From Streptomyces malaysiense (GTDB taxonomy: Bacteria; Actinomycetota; Actinomycetes; Streptomycetales; Streptomycetaceae), in NCBI RefSeq assembly GCF_000980885.2, contig NZ_LBDA02000018.1, positions 62,001 to 126,000 of the forward strand: a stretch of DNA of 64,000 nucleotides. The letters are read 5' to 3'. The position numbers and the translations under genes are program-made. The stretch's first letter is position 1. Each line of letters begins with the position of its first letter. This document shows, piece by piece, positions 32,267 through 40,139 of the stretch. The notes below the pieces were generated by a model, which was not told where the DNA came from, did not search any database, and saw only the letters and a program-made list of their open reading frames with translations.

Positions 32267-33275
32267 CGGTACGCCGGGCGCCTCGTGTGGCCACCGGGCG
32301 CACTCGCGCCGCCCGTGCGGCTCCGGCCCGCGCGCGGGGCCGCTCCGAACGGCTGAAAAGCGTCGTAGTAACGGTCGAAGTAGCCTCTCCTGAGCTGGAG
32401 TTGTCCGCCGTACTCTGAAGCCGTGGTCACGCGAGGCGAGGATCCTGGACAGGCGGCGGCCCGGCTCACCGGGCGCCGGGTCGACGCGGCGCGGGGGATG
32501 CCCGGCTCGCCCGTGCGGGTGCCGCCGGACGACGCCACCCCGGTGACGGTCGAACGCGCCGACGCCCCCGGCGCGGTCCGCGCGGAGATGGCGGGGCCGG
32601 GCCGGCCGGGCGCGGCGGGCGCCGCAGGGGTGCCCGGGACGCCCGGACACGACGAGCGCCGGATGGCCGCCGGGCGGATGGCGACCGGGGAGCCCGGCGT
32701 GAGGGTGGCGCTCCGTTTCGGTCAGGCCCCGACGGCCCCGCACGCGTCCGGCGCGCCGCGCTCCGGCTCGGCGTACCGCGTGCACGAGGAGCGGGAAGAG
32801 CCGGTGCACTCCCCCGCGTTCGCGCCGGCCGGCGGCGAGCGGCGCCGGCTCCCGGCGCCCCGCGAGGACCCGGTCGAAGTGCGGGCGGCCGAAGAGCCGA
32901 AGCATCTCCGGATCGGCCTCCCGGTGCCCGCCGCGCACGGCCGGGACGATGGGCCGCACCCCACCGTCGGCGTCCCACGGCACACCGCCGTGCCACAGAT
33001 CGCCGTGCGGCCGTGCGCGCGGTCCGGCGGTCCCGGCCGGTTCCGGCGGCCGCGCGCAGACCCGCTCGGACACCGCCGCCTCGCCCGGCCGCGGCGGTTC
33101 GGACGCGGATACGCGGAGCGCGCACTGTCCGTGGCACGCGGGGCACTCGCTGTATGAGCGGGGTGTCCGGCACCGCGACGGAACGCACCCCTCCGCGCCA
33201 TGGTCACGCAGCGTAAGGAAACCAATCACCCGTTCGAATCGTATAAGGACGTGAAAGCCGAACCAGGGAGAGACC
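32267..33275. other. 1-kb stretch with a kinase relic and no intact gene
   Basis: Apart from the ketosamine-kinase relic at 32771-33025 I find no gene. The open frame on the plus strand (32423-33157) reads as a shadow. An AT-richer segment at 32354-32420 contains a near direct repeat, GTCGTAGTAAC then GTCGAAGTAGC, 13 bp apart, of unknown meaning. The last 70 bases (33205-33275) are AT-rich, include GTATAAGG, and should carry the promoter of the graspetide operon, with AGGGAGAG before its ATG. Confidence 0.55.
32771..33025 (-). pseudogene. Fructosamine/ketosamine-3-kinase C-terminal remnant
   Basis: The minus strand encodes about 85 residues colinear with the C-terminal half of bacterial ketosamine kinases: PHGDLWHGGVPWDADGG, GGHREADPEMLRLFGRPHFD, and VHRLFPLLVHAVR. 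In functional members the loop is HGDLWSGN and the metal site is D-P-A. Here the Asn is Gly and the Asp is Val (IVPAV), so catalytic residues are lost. No N-terminal half, start codon or ribosome-binding site precedes it, and the match stops abruptly after HAVR. It is therefore a truncated, decayed gene. Confidence 0.7.
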
Positions 33276-33467
33276 ATGCAACCGTTCACGCTCAACTACG
33301 CGCGCCCGGCTGTGCAGTTGGAAGTAACCGTTCCGTACGCGTACGACTCCGGACTGCAGTTGAACGTCCTCCCGGACGGGCGGATCGCCGCGACGGACCA
33401 CGCGACCCTGCGCGCGCTGGGGACCACGACCTCGACCGCCGGTTCCAAGACGCACTTCGACGACTGA
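33276..33467 (+). CDS. tgmA: Graspetide precursor peptide (putative ATP-grasp-modified RiPP)
   Basis: The 63-residue peptide has the family leader motif PFTLNYARP at residues 3-11 and a C-terminal core TTTSTAGSKTHFDD (50-63). In graspetides an ATP-grasp ligase binds the leader and joins Ser, Thr or Lys side chains to Asp or Glu side chains in the core. Only Asp62 and Asp63 are acidic within the core, against Thr50-52, Ser53, Thr54, Ser57, Lys58 and Thr59 as possible partners, so at most two crosslinks are expected if acceptors lie in this tail. AGGGAGAG precedes the ATG. The ligase gene follows 18 bp later. No protease or exporter is adjacent. Confidence 0.92.
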   Translation: MQPFTLNYARPAVQLEVTVPYAYDSGLQLNVLPDGRIAATDHATLRALGTTTSTAGSKTHFDD

Positions 33468-33485
33468 GCCGCGGGCCCGCAGACG

Positions 33486-34469
33486 ATGACCGTGCTCATC
33501 CTGACCAGTGAAGAAGACGTGACGGCGGACATGGTGGTCCTCCGCCTCCGCGAGGCCCGGGTGCCCGTCGTCCGGTTCGACCCCGCCGACCTGACCGACG
33601 GGGTCGCGCTGTCGGGCGAGTACGCGCACGGCACCTGCCACGGGCAACTGTCCGTCGGCGGACGGCTGGTGGAGCTGGACGGCCTGCGCTCCATCTGGGT
33701 GCGCAGGCCCGGGACGGCGGCCGTGCGCGCCGCCCAGCCGTCCGCCTGGCTGACCGAGGAGTCCGCGCAGGCGCTGTACGGCATGCTCCGCTGTACCGGC
33801 GCCCGCTGGATGAACCATCCGGACGCCGCCCGCCGCGCCCGTTACAAGCCGTGGCAGTTGCGCCACGCGCAGCGCAGCGAGCTCATGGTGCCGGCCACAC
33901 TGATCACCACCTTCCCGCAGGCCGCGCAGGAGTTCGCGGAGCGCCATCCGGACCTGGTGGTCAAACCGGTCTCGGGGGCGCATCCGCAGGAACCGCCGCG
34001 GGCGGTGCCGACCAGCAGGGTCGCGCCGGACGCGGACTTCAGCGCGGTCGCCTTCGGACCGACGCTGCTCCAGGAACGCGTGGTGAAGCAGGCCGACATC
34101 CGGCTCACCGCCGTCGGAGGCACCCTGCTGGCGGCCCGCAAACCGGTGAATCCGGACGCCCATCCCGACGACGTGGACGTCCGGTTCGCCCCGTCCGTGT
34201 CGCCGTGGCGGCCGGTGGCGGTGCCCGGGTGGGTCGCCGACGGGGTCCTGCGCTATCTGCGCGGGGCCGAACTCGCCTACGGTGCCTTCGACTTCGCGGA
34301 AGACGCGGACGGCGTCTGGTGGTTCCTGGAGTGCAACCAGTCCGGTCAGTTCGGGTTCGTGGAGATGGACACCGGACAGCCCATCGCCGCCACCATCGCC
34401 GAATGGCTCGCGGCGGACGGACTTCCGGAAGACGGATGTGCGAACGCGGCGACAGGCGCAGGCTGTTGA
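33486..34469 (+). CDS. tgmB: ATP-grasp ribosomal peptide maturase
   Basis: The 327-residue ligase has the MvdD/TgmB layout: N-terminal domain (VLILTSEEDVTADMVVLRL), SIWVRRP, then a pre-ATP-grasp helix with WMNHPDAARRARYKPWQLR. The ATP-grasp core follows with VVKPVSG (ATP lysine), LLQERVVKQADIRLTAVGG, and WFLECNQSGQFGFVEMDTG (metal-binding Glu and Asn). It makes ester or amide links between side chains of the precursor encoded just upstream, using ATP to activate the acid. It ends with a Cys-containing tail. The gap to the oxidoreductase is 35 bp, so all three are probably one operon. Confidence 0.93.
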   Translation: MTVLILTSEEDVTADMVVLRLREARVPVVRFDPADLTDGVALSGEYAHGTCHGQLSVGGRLVELDGLRSIWVRRPGTAAVRAAQPSAWLTEESAQALYGMLRCTGARWMNHPDAARRARYKPWQLRHAQRSELMVPATLITTFPQAAQEFAERHPDLVVKPVSGAHPQEPPRAVPTSRVAPDADFSAVAFGPTLLQERVVKQADIRLTAVGGTLLAARKPVNPDAHPDDVDVRFAPSVSPWRPVAVPGWVADGVLRYLRGAELAYGAFDFAEDADGVWWFLECNQSGQFGFVEMDTGQPIAATIAEWLAADGLPEDGCANAATGAGC

Positions 34470-34504
34470 GGACGCGGGGACCGGTTCGGAGAGAGGAACG
34501 CCAT

Positions 34505-35392
34505 ATGCGCATCGGACTGCTGGGAACGGGTCCCTGGGCTCGGGCGGCCTACGCCCCCGCCCTCGCCGGGCACCCCGGCCTGGAGTTCGCCGGGGTGTGG
34601 GGCCGCCGCCCCGAGGCCGCCGCCGCGCTCGCACAGCGGTACGACGTCACCCCGTACACCGACGTGGACGCGCTGCTGGCCGACGTGGACGCGGTCGCCG
34701 TCGCCCTGCCGCCGTCCGTGCAGGCCCCGTTGGCGGTCCGCGCGGCACGGGCCGGGCGGCATCTGCTCCTCGACAAGCCGCTCGCGCTGTCCGTCGCCGA
34801 CGCGCGTGCGGTCGCCGAGGCGGCGGAGCGGGCCGGGGTGGCGTCGGTGGTGTTCTTCACCGCGCGCTTCCAGAAGGAGCCGGAGGCGTGGATCGGGGAA
34901 CAGGCTTCGGTTGCGGGCTGGTGCACGGCGCGGGCGCACTGGCTGGGGGCGGTGTTCACGACCGACAGCCCCTTCGCGGCCTCTCCGTGGCGCCAGGAGA
35001 AGGGCGCGCTGTGGGACCTGGGCCCGCACGCGCTGTCCGTGCTGATGCCCATCCTCGGCGACGTCACCGAGGTGGTGGCGGCGGGCCACGGCCCGGGAGA
35101 CACCGTGCACCTGGTCCTCGACCATGCGGCCGGGGCCTCCAGCACCGTCACCCTCAGCCAGTCGGTTCCGCCGGCGGCCGCCGGAACCGGGTACGAACTG
35201 CGCGGCGATCACGGCGTCACCGTCATGCCCGCCGCGTCCGAGGACGCCGTCACCGCCCTCACCCGGGCCGCCGACGCCCTCCTGGCCTCAGCCGGGACCG
35301 GCCGTCCCCATCCCTGCGACGCGTCCTTCGGCCTCCGGGTCACGGAGATCCTGGCAGCGGCGGAGGCCCGTCTGTCGGCGAACACGGAGTAG
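34505..35392 (+). CDS. Gfo/Idh/MocA-family oxidoreductase
   Basis: The 295-residue protein has the Rossmann start RIGLLGTGPWARAAYAPAL, the family's cofactor loop GVWGRRPEAAAAL, and LLLDKPLALSVADARAV with the conserved E/D-K-P (here DKP) motif. A substrate domain with LWDLGPHALSVLMPIL supplies the usual D-x-G-x-H catalytic residues. Relatives oxidise or reduce sugars and inositols with NAD(P). It starts 35 bp after tgmB on the same strand, with GAGAGAGGAACGCCAT upstream, so it is probably cotranscribed. Whether it acts on the modified peptide or is a passenger cannot be told from sequence. A hairpin follows. Confidence 0.88.
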   Translation: MRIGLLGTGPWARAAYAPALAGHPGLEFAGVWGRRPEAAAALAQRYDVTPYTDVDALLADVDAVAVALPPSVQAPLAVRAARAGRHLLLDKPLALSVADARAVAEAAERAGVASVVFFTARFQKEPEAWIGEQASVAGWCTARAHWLGAVFTTDSPFAASPWRQEKGALWDLGPHALSVLMPILGDVTEVVAAGHGPGDTVHLVLDHAAGASSTVTLSQSVPPAAAGTGYELRGDHGVTVMPAASEDAVTALTRAADALLASAGTGRPHPCDASFGLRVTEILAAAEARLSANTE

Positions 35393-35394
35393 TT

Positions 35395-35435
35395 CCGGGC
35401 GCCCTGTGCGCCGGCGCCGAGGGGCCGGCGCCCGG
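35395..35435. terminator. Bidirectional hairpin between two convergent operons
   Basis: CCGGGCGCC (35395-35403) can pair with GGCGCCCGG (35427-35435), and an alternative inner stem CGCCGGC/GCCGGCG lies at 35409-35430. It directly follows the oxidoreductase stop and faces the methyltransferase operon. Confidence 0.55.
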
Positions 35436-35518
35436 GGATCGCGGACCGCTCGCGCCCGGCCCCGTGCTCCGCCCCGCCGGAGCCGGTGCCGTCCTCCCGG
35501 CGCCCCGGCCCGGAGCCG

Positions 35519-36442
35519 TCACCCGTGGCCCCGGACCGGCCTCCCGTCCGTCGGCGCCGCCGCCGCGAAGATCCAGCGGTTGGCGGCCAGGGCGTCGTTC
35601 GGTTCCGGGAGGGGGCCGCGGCCGTGCCTGCGGGTGAAGTCGTAGGGGGTGCGGGTGGTCACCGTCCAGCCCAGGGAGGCGAGTTCGGCTGCCGAGTCGG
35701 GGCGGGGCCCGGCGTCGAAGAGCGCCAGCAGATCGATGCCGACGCGCCGGAGGGTGGTGGTGTAGACGGGGCTGGACCGCACCTGCGGGGACTCCACAAG
35801 GCCCTTGATCTCGTAGGCCAGGGTGCTGTCCGCCGCGCTGAGCCGGTCGATCGTGGCGACGAGGCGCCGTTCGGCCGCCGCCGGCAGATACAGCAGCAGT
35901 CCCTCGGCCAGCCAGGCCGTGGGCTCGGCGGGGTCGAAACCCGCGGCCCGCAGGATGCCGGCCCAGTCCTCGCGCAGGTCCGCCGCGAGCGGGCGGCGCT
36001 CGGCGGTGGGGGCGGCCCGGAGCCGGTCGAGGACCGTCTGCTTGAAGGCCAGCACCTCCGCCGTGTCCACCTCGTACACCGCGCACCCCGGCGGCCAGTC
36101 CAGCCGGTATGCCCGGCAGTCCAGGCCCGCGCCGAGGATCACCACCTGACGTACGCCCAGGTGCGCCGAGCGCAGCAGGTGGTCGTCCAGCACGCGGGTG
36201 CGCAGGGCGAAGTACCGGCCGAGCCTGCCCCACAGCGGGTCGGCGTCCCCGCCGGGGACCTGTCCCGGCCGTACCGGCCAGTTCGCCGAGGCCGCCGCCG
36301 CGCGCACGAAGTGCTCGGCGAACGGGTCCCGGGCCAGCGCGTCGGGGCGATGTGTCTCGATCGCGCGGGCCGCGGCCACCAGCAGGGCGGTGCGGCCCAC
36401 GCCCCGGGCCACTCCCGCGGTCAGGCCCCCGGCCGTATGCAC
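35519..36442 (-). CDS. Class I SAM-dependent methyltransferase (LCMT-like, TIGR00027 type)
   Basis: The 307-residue enzyme has GVGRTALLVAAARAIETHRP and DPFAEHFV at the N terminus, RTRVLDDHLL, the SAM-binding motif I VVILGAGLDCRAYRLDWP, EVDTAEVLAFKQTVL (acidic motif II) and AWLAEGLLLYLP. This is the leucine-carboxyl-methyltransferase-like family, which methylates O or N of small molecules such as carboxylates. The GTG start overlaps the end of the cysteine hydrolase gene by 22 bp, and AGGAGG lies inside that overlap, so the pair is coupled. It is the last gene of the EF-hand operon. The substrate may be the product of the dehydrogenase or hydrolase. Confidence 0.9.
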   Translation of the reverse strand: MHTAGGLTAGVARGVGRTALLVAAARAIETHRPDALARDPFAEHFVRAAAASANWPVRPGQVPGGDADPLWGRLGRYFALRTRVLDDHLLRSAHLGVRQVVILGAGLDCRAYRLDWPPGCAVYEVDTAEVLAFKQTVLDRLRAAPTAERRPLAADLREDWAGILRAAGFDPAEPTAWLAEGLLLYLPAAAERRLVATIDRLSAADSTLAYEIKGLVESPQVRSSPVYTTTLRRVGIDLLALFDAGPRPDSAAELASLGWTVTTRTPYDFTRRHGRGPLPEPNDALAANRWIFAAAAPTDGRPVRGHG

Positions 36443-37065
36443 GGCACCTCCTCGGGCCCGAGCGCCGGCGCGGTCCAGGCCGCCGGGTCGGCACCGGTCG
36501 TGGTCCGGGCGCCGTAGACCACGCGCATGAACCGCAGGACGTCGTCGTACGGCAGGTGCAGGGCCGCGGTGCAGTCCGTCAGGACGGTCACATGGAAGCC
36601 CTTCTGGAACGCCGTGCGGGCGGTGGTGTCCACGCACACGTCGGCGTACAGCCCGGCGAGGACCAGGTGGCCGACACCGCGTGCGCCGAGGTGGTCCTCG
36701 AAGCCCTCGCCGAGGAAGGCGTCGAAGCGGGCGCGCTTGGTGAATACCCGCTCGCCCGGCTCCGGAGCGACCCGGTGGAACTCGGCGCCCCAGGAGCCCT
36801 CCAGGCACTTCGGCCGCTTGCCGAGGACGCGGTCCCGCGACCGCCAGGCGGCGCCCTGGTGTTCGGGGTCGCCGGTGAACCGGACGAAGACCACCTCCAC
36901 ACCGCGCGCACGGGCCGCGGCCACCGCCCGGACGGTGCCGGCGACGGCCGCGTCCAGGACGGTGGGGTCGCCGCCGAAGCGGGCCAGGGCGGCCGGGCCG
37001 GTGCAGAAGTCGTTCTGCACGTCCACGACCACCAGGGCCGTCCGCTCCTCCGTCGGGCCGGTCAT
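36421..37065 (-). CDS. Isochorismatase-superfamily cysteine hydrolase
   Basis: The 214-residue protein has ALVVVDVQNDFCTGPAAL with the catalytic Asp, VFTKRARFDAFLG with the Lys, and LVLAGLYADVCVDTTARTA with the Cys. Together they form the D-K-C triad of amidohydrolase-type members (nicotinamidase, N-carbamoylsarcosine amidase, biuret hydrolase), not of true isochorismatases, which lack the Cys. It therefore likely cleaves an amide or carbamoyl bond. The ATG overlaps the dehydrogenase stop by four bases. The linear order of dehydrogenase, hydrolase and methyltransferase suggests successive steps on one small molecule. Confidence 0.9.
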   Translation of the reverse strand: MTGPTEERTALVVVDVQNDFCTGPAALARFGGDPTVLDAAVAGTVRAVAAARARGVEVVFVRFTGDPEHQGAAWRSRDRVLGKRPKCLEGSWGAEFHRVAPEPGERVFTKRARFDAFLGEGFEDHLGARGVGHLVLAGLYADVCVDTTARTAFQKGFHVTVLTDCTAALHLPYDDVLRFMRVVYGARTTTGADPAAWTAPALGPEEVPCIRPGA

Positions 37066-38162
37066 GAGCCGCCGGCCGGGGCGTCGTCGGCCGGTGTCCC
37101 GGCTCCGGGCGCGTCGAGGGCGTCGAGCAGGGCGTCGGCCACCGCGGTGGTGGAGTGCCGCCCACCGAGGTCGGGCGTGGATATGCCCCGTTCCTCCAGG
37201 ATCCGCAGGGCCTTCTCCACGGCCTCCACCGCACCGGGGCATCCGGCGTGCCCCTCGGCGACGCGCGCGGCCGCGCGGATGGTCGCCACCGGATTGACGA
37301 GGCCCCGGCCCGCGATGTCGTCGGCGGAGCCGTGCACCGTCTGGTACTCGGTGAGTCCGGCCAGCGCGGGGTCCAGGAAGACGTTCTCGGTGCAACGGTT
37401 CTCCTGCCGGTCGGAGCCGAACCGGTCGAGCAGCATGACGTGCATGATGTCGGCCCATTCGTTCCCGGCGATCAGCAGCGTCCGGTCGGGCAGACCGTGC
37501 GTGATGAGGTTGCGGTTGACCGTGTCCGGCTGGAACAGGCCGATCTCCACGCCGAGTTCCGCCGCGAGTTCGCTCACCCAGGCGTCCAGCGCGCCGTCCA
37601 GGAGATGGAACTTGTACGCCATGACGATGCGGCCGATCCGCCCGTCCGGCCACTCCTGGCGCGCCCGGCGCAGGGCGTAGCGGACGACGCTCCCGGTGAT
37701 CTCCCGGCCGAAGGTCATGGTCCGGGTGATCTCGCCGGGCGTGTGCCGGTTGTCCCCGGTGTAGAACCCCTGTGCCTGGTCACGCACCAGCAGCAGGGAG
37801 CGGCCGTCGGCGCCGAGGAGGTCCACCTTGACGGCGCGCAGCCGTCGGCGCACGAGGTACAGGGACTGGGCGTTGACGGCGGTCCGGAAGACGGCCGTGG
37901 TGCCCTGCTCGGCGCGGGTGCGGCAGAACCGCTCGTAGTGGTCCGCGTCCGCGGCGGTGAGCCCGCGGACGGCGGCGACGTCGGATTCGCCGCGCAGCGA
38001 GTGGTAGGAGTGGTAGAGCCGCGGGGAACGCTCGATCGTCACGGCGCCCGGGTGCCCGGTGGTCAGCGCGCCGAGCACCCGCTCGAAGACGTCGGCGAGT
38101 TCGGGTCCGGTGCCCCGGCCCACGGCCAGTCCGATGACGGGGGTGCCCGGGTCGCGGGTCAC
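37062..38162 (-). CDS. Isocitrate/isopropylmalate-type dehydrogenase
   Basis: The 366-residue protein belongs to the beta-decarboxylating dehydrogenase family: LAVGRGTGPELADVFERVL (in place of the usual GDGIGPE), LLLVRDQAQGFYTGDN (REN-x-EG-x-Y block), TFGREITGSVVRYAL, GNEWADIMHVMLLDRFGS (metal Asp) and TVHGSADDIAGRGLVNPVAT (cofactor block). Relatives oxidise and decarboxylate 2-hydroxy acids with NAD(P) and Mg. The deviations in the first and substrate loops mean the substrate is probably neither isocitrate nor isopropylmalate. The GTG start overlaps the EF-hand gene stop (GTGA), and its own stop overlaps the hydrolase start. Confidence 0.88.
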   Translation of the reverse strand: MTRDPGTPVIGLAVGRGTGPELADVFERVLGALTTGHPGAVTIERSPRLYHSYHSLRGESDVAAVRGLTAADADHYERFCRTRAEQGTTAVFRTAVNAQSLYLVRRRLRAVKVDLLGADGRSLLLVRDQAQGFYTGDNRHTPGEITRTMTFGREITGSVVRYALRRARQEWPDGRIGRIVMAYKFHLLDGALDAWVSELAAELGVEIGLFQPDTVNRNLITHGLPDRTLLIAGNEWADIMHVMLLDRFGSDRQENRCTENVFLDPALAGLTEYQTVHGSADDIAGRGLVNPVATIRAAARVAEGHAGCPGAVEAVEKALRILEERGISTPDLGGRHSTTAVADALLDALDAPGAGTPADDAPAGGS

Positions 38163-38695
38163 TGGTCGGTCCCCGTGGTGAGGTGGTCGCCGGGGATGCC
38201 GGACTTCTCCGGGCGGTAGTAGTCACGGATGCCGTCGGCCCAGGTGACCACGGGGACGCGGTCGCCGTGGACCGGCTCGAAGGCGTCGAACAAAGCCTCG
38301 ATGTTGGGGCGCTGGAAGCCGATGGCCGTCATCAGGGCGACGAAGTGCGGGCGTTCGACATAGCCGTCGCCGTCCGGGTCGCCCAGCGCGGCGAGGGCCT
38401 CGGCGAACTCGTCCACGGTGACGTCGAATCGCTGGGGGTCGAGCACGATGGCGTTGAACTCCTCGGGACTGACCTGCCCGTCGCCGTCGGCGTCCAGCTC
38501 GGTGCGCAGGGTGTCCCAGTAGCCCTGGAAGGCCTTGAGCATCCGGTGCTTCGCGCCGTCCCCGGCCTCGGGCACGGCCTCGACCACCCGCCTGCCCATG
38601 AGTTCGAAGTCCCCGGGATCCAGCACGCCGTTGCCGTTGGCGTCGAACAGCGAGAAGACGAGTTCCACCCGGTTGTTCGCCTCGGTGGTGGCCAT
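38159..38695 (-). CDS. Calerythrin-type EF-hand calcium-binding protein
   Basis: The 178-residue protein has three recognisable calcium loops and a degenerate fourth: DANGNGVLDPGD (18-29), DADGDGQVSPEE (68-79, fully canonical with Glu at position 12), DPDGDGYVERPH (106-117, His at position 12) and EPVHGDRVPVVT near 142. Length and four-hand layout match calerythrin of Saccharopolyspora erythraea (177 residues) and the sarcoplasmic calcium-binding proteins. No signal peptide, so it is a cytoplasmic calcium buffer or sensor. The stop overlaps the dehydrogenase start, making it the leading gene of a four-gene coupled operon, an unusual setting for this family. Confidence 0.92.
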   Translation of the reverse strand: MATTEANNRVELVFSLFDANGNGVLDPGDFELMGRRVVEAVPEAGDGAKHRMLKAFQGYWDTLRTELDADGDGQVSPEEFNAIVLDPQRFDVTVDEFAEALAALGDPDGDGYVERPHFVALMTAIGFQRPNIEALFDAFEPVHGDRVPVVTWADGIRDYYRPEKSGIPGDHLTTGTDQ

Positions 38696-38959
38696 GGTGT
38701 TTCCCCTCCGGTCATACGGTGCGCGAGAACACCGCCGGACCCCGGACCCGGCGGCGGATCCACTATCGGCTCGGCACCGGCGCCCGGTGAGGAAAAGGCG
38801 GCCAAGTGCCCCCGAAGGAAGGAATTTTACCGCCGAAGGCATGAACACGCCGATCTTGGAAACCGCCGCGTACCGGCTGCCGCCCCGTCTCGGGGAAGGA
38901 CGCGTCCGCGGCGGCCCGCCGCGGGGAGCCGGCCGGCCGGTCACCGCCCGGCCGGCATC

Positions 38960-39868
38960 TCACCCGGCACTGGCGGCGCCGTCGGCCCAGAAGCTCACCC
39001 GCTCCCGTACGACGGGGTACCCCGCCCTGGCGAAGTGCGCGGCCATCGGGAAGTTGGACCGGTCGGTGGCGGCGGCGATGAACTCGGCGCCCTCGGCGGC
39101 CAGGAAGCGGGTGCACTCGACGAGGAGGTCGTAGGCGTAGCCGTGGCCGCGATGCTCCGGGACGACGCCGACGAAGCCGACGCAGGGGCCCGAGGGGTTG
39201 CGGGCGGGGATGTGGATGCCGACCGGGTCACCGGCGGGGGTCCGGGCGATCCGCCACCAGGAGCGCGGCGACGGCATCCAGTGGAACACGTCGAGTTCCT
39301 CCTGGGCCGCCTGCTCGATCCCGCCCTCCGCGATGGCCCGGCGGGCGTGCGCGTCGAGGGTGACCGAGTGGACGCGGCGCAGCAGGTCGAGGAAGACGGC
39401 GTCGTCCGGTTCCGGGGTGAGGACCAGGCGGCCGGGGCTTTCGGGCAGGCCGTGCTCCGGGGTCCAGCGGTAGAGGAAGCGCTCCACCAGGGGCGAGTAG
39501 CCGGCCATGCGCGCGGCCGCGGCGCGGGTGTCGGCGGCGGCCCGCAGCCGTGGGTCGTCGCGCCAGCCGGCGGGCAGGTCGAGGTCGATCTCGTCGGGGT
39601 GCCAGGGCGCGGTCCGCAGCAGTTCGGCGCCGGCCACCTCCTCGCCCTCGGCCACGTCCAGCCAGTTGACCAGCAGCGGCTCCGGGTCCTCGGCGCGCCC
39701 CCACCAGGCGGCGCGGGCCACGGTGCGGCCGTCGCGCAGGGCGATGCGCTGCCACTCGGGGCGGAAGGTGACCAGCCGGTGCTTCTCGGCCAGGGCCAGC
39801 GGGTCGGGCATGGTGTGGAACAGGGGCGCACTGCTCTCGTCGAGCGTGCGCATGACCAGATCGGTCAA
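38960..39868 (-). CDS. GNAT-family N-acetyltransferase (two-domain length)
   Basis: The 302-residue protein has a C-terminal GNAT domain with GIHIPARNPSGPCVGFVGVV and PEHRGHGYAYDLLVECTRFL (acetyl-CoA pyrophosphate loop R-x-x-G-x-G/A), ending AHFARAGYPVVRERVSFWAD. The N-terminal half (FRPEWQRIALRDGRTVARA) reads like a second, degenerate acyltransferase lobe. I chose TTG 39868 because GGAGGA is correctly spaced before it, whereas the ATG at 39853 has no such site. An 18-codon leader peptide with an excellent ribosome-binding site precedes it by 56 bp. The substrate is unknown. Confidence 0.85.
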   Translation of the reverse strand: MTDLVMRTLDESSAPLFHTMPDPLALAEKHRLVTFRPEWQRIALRDGRTVARAAWWGRAEDPEPLLVNWLDVAEGEEVAGAELLRTAPWHPDEIDLDLPAGWRDDPRLRAAADTRAAAARMAGYSPLVERFLYRWTPEHGLPESPGRLVLTPEPDDAVFLDLLRRVHSVTLDAHARRAIAEGGIEQAAQEELDVFHWMPSPRSWWRIARTPAGDPVGIHIPARNPSGPCVGFVGVVPEHRGHGYAYDLLVECTRFLAAEGAEFIAAATDRSNFPMAAHFARAGYPVVRERVSFWADGAASAG

Positions 39869-39924
39869 GGGTTTCCTCCGGGATGCGTGCCGCGAGAGAC
39901 CTCGCGGCGGGAACGCGCTCCCGG

Positions 39925-39981
39925 TCAGACCTTGCACACCCGTGCGACGGGGAGGTGGGAGCGCATGATGGCTGTGGTCAT
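39925..39981 (-). CDS. 18-residue leader peptide upstream of the acetyltransferase
   Basis: AAGGAGGCGAGTGTC leads to ATG 39981 and an 18-codon frame, MTTAIMRSHLPVARVCKV, then stop. The ribosome-binding site is stronger than that of the gene downstream, and the frame is followed 56 bp later by the acetyltransferase. Short translated leaders of this kind, with Arg-Ser-His and a Cys near the end, occur in actinobacteria before sulfur or amino-acid genes as attenuators. Whether this one responds to cysteine is inference. No clear alternative hairpins are visible. Confidence 0.5.
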   Translation of the reverse strand: MTTAIMRSHLPVARVCKV

Positions 39982-40139
39982 GACACTCGCCTCCTTGGTC
40001 CGTCTCGGATGTGCGGTCATACGTTAACCGGCCGCTCGTCCGGAGTCCATCGGTTTTCCGCACCGCCTCCGGTGGGCGCCGTCGGCGCGCGGCAAGCGAC
40101 CGACGGGCCCTCCTCCCGGGGGCGGCGTAGCGTGGGCTT

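Noticed and set aside
32423..33157. Plus-strand frame of 244 codons over the kinase relic
   Set aside because: The opposite strand shows clear ketosamine-kinase similarity. This frame gives Pro/Arg/Gly-rich sequence without a fold and has no ribosome-binding site.
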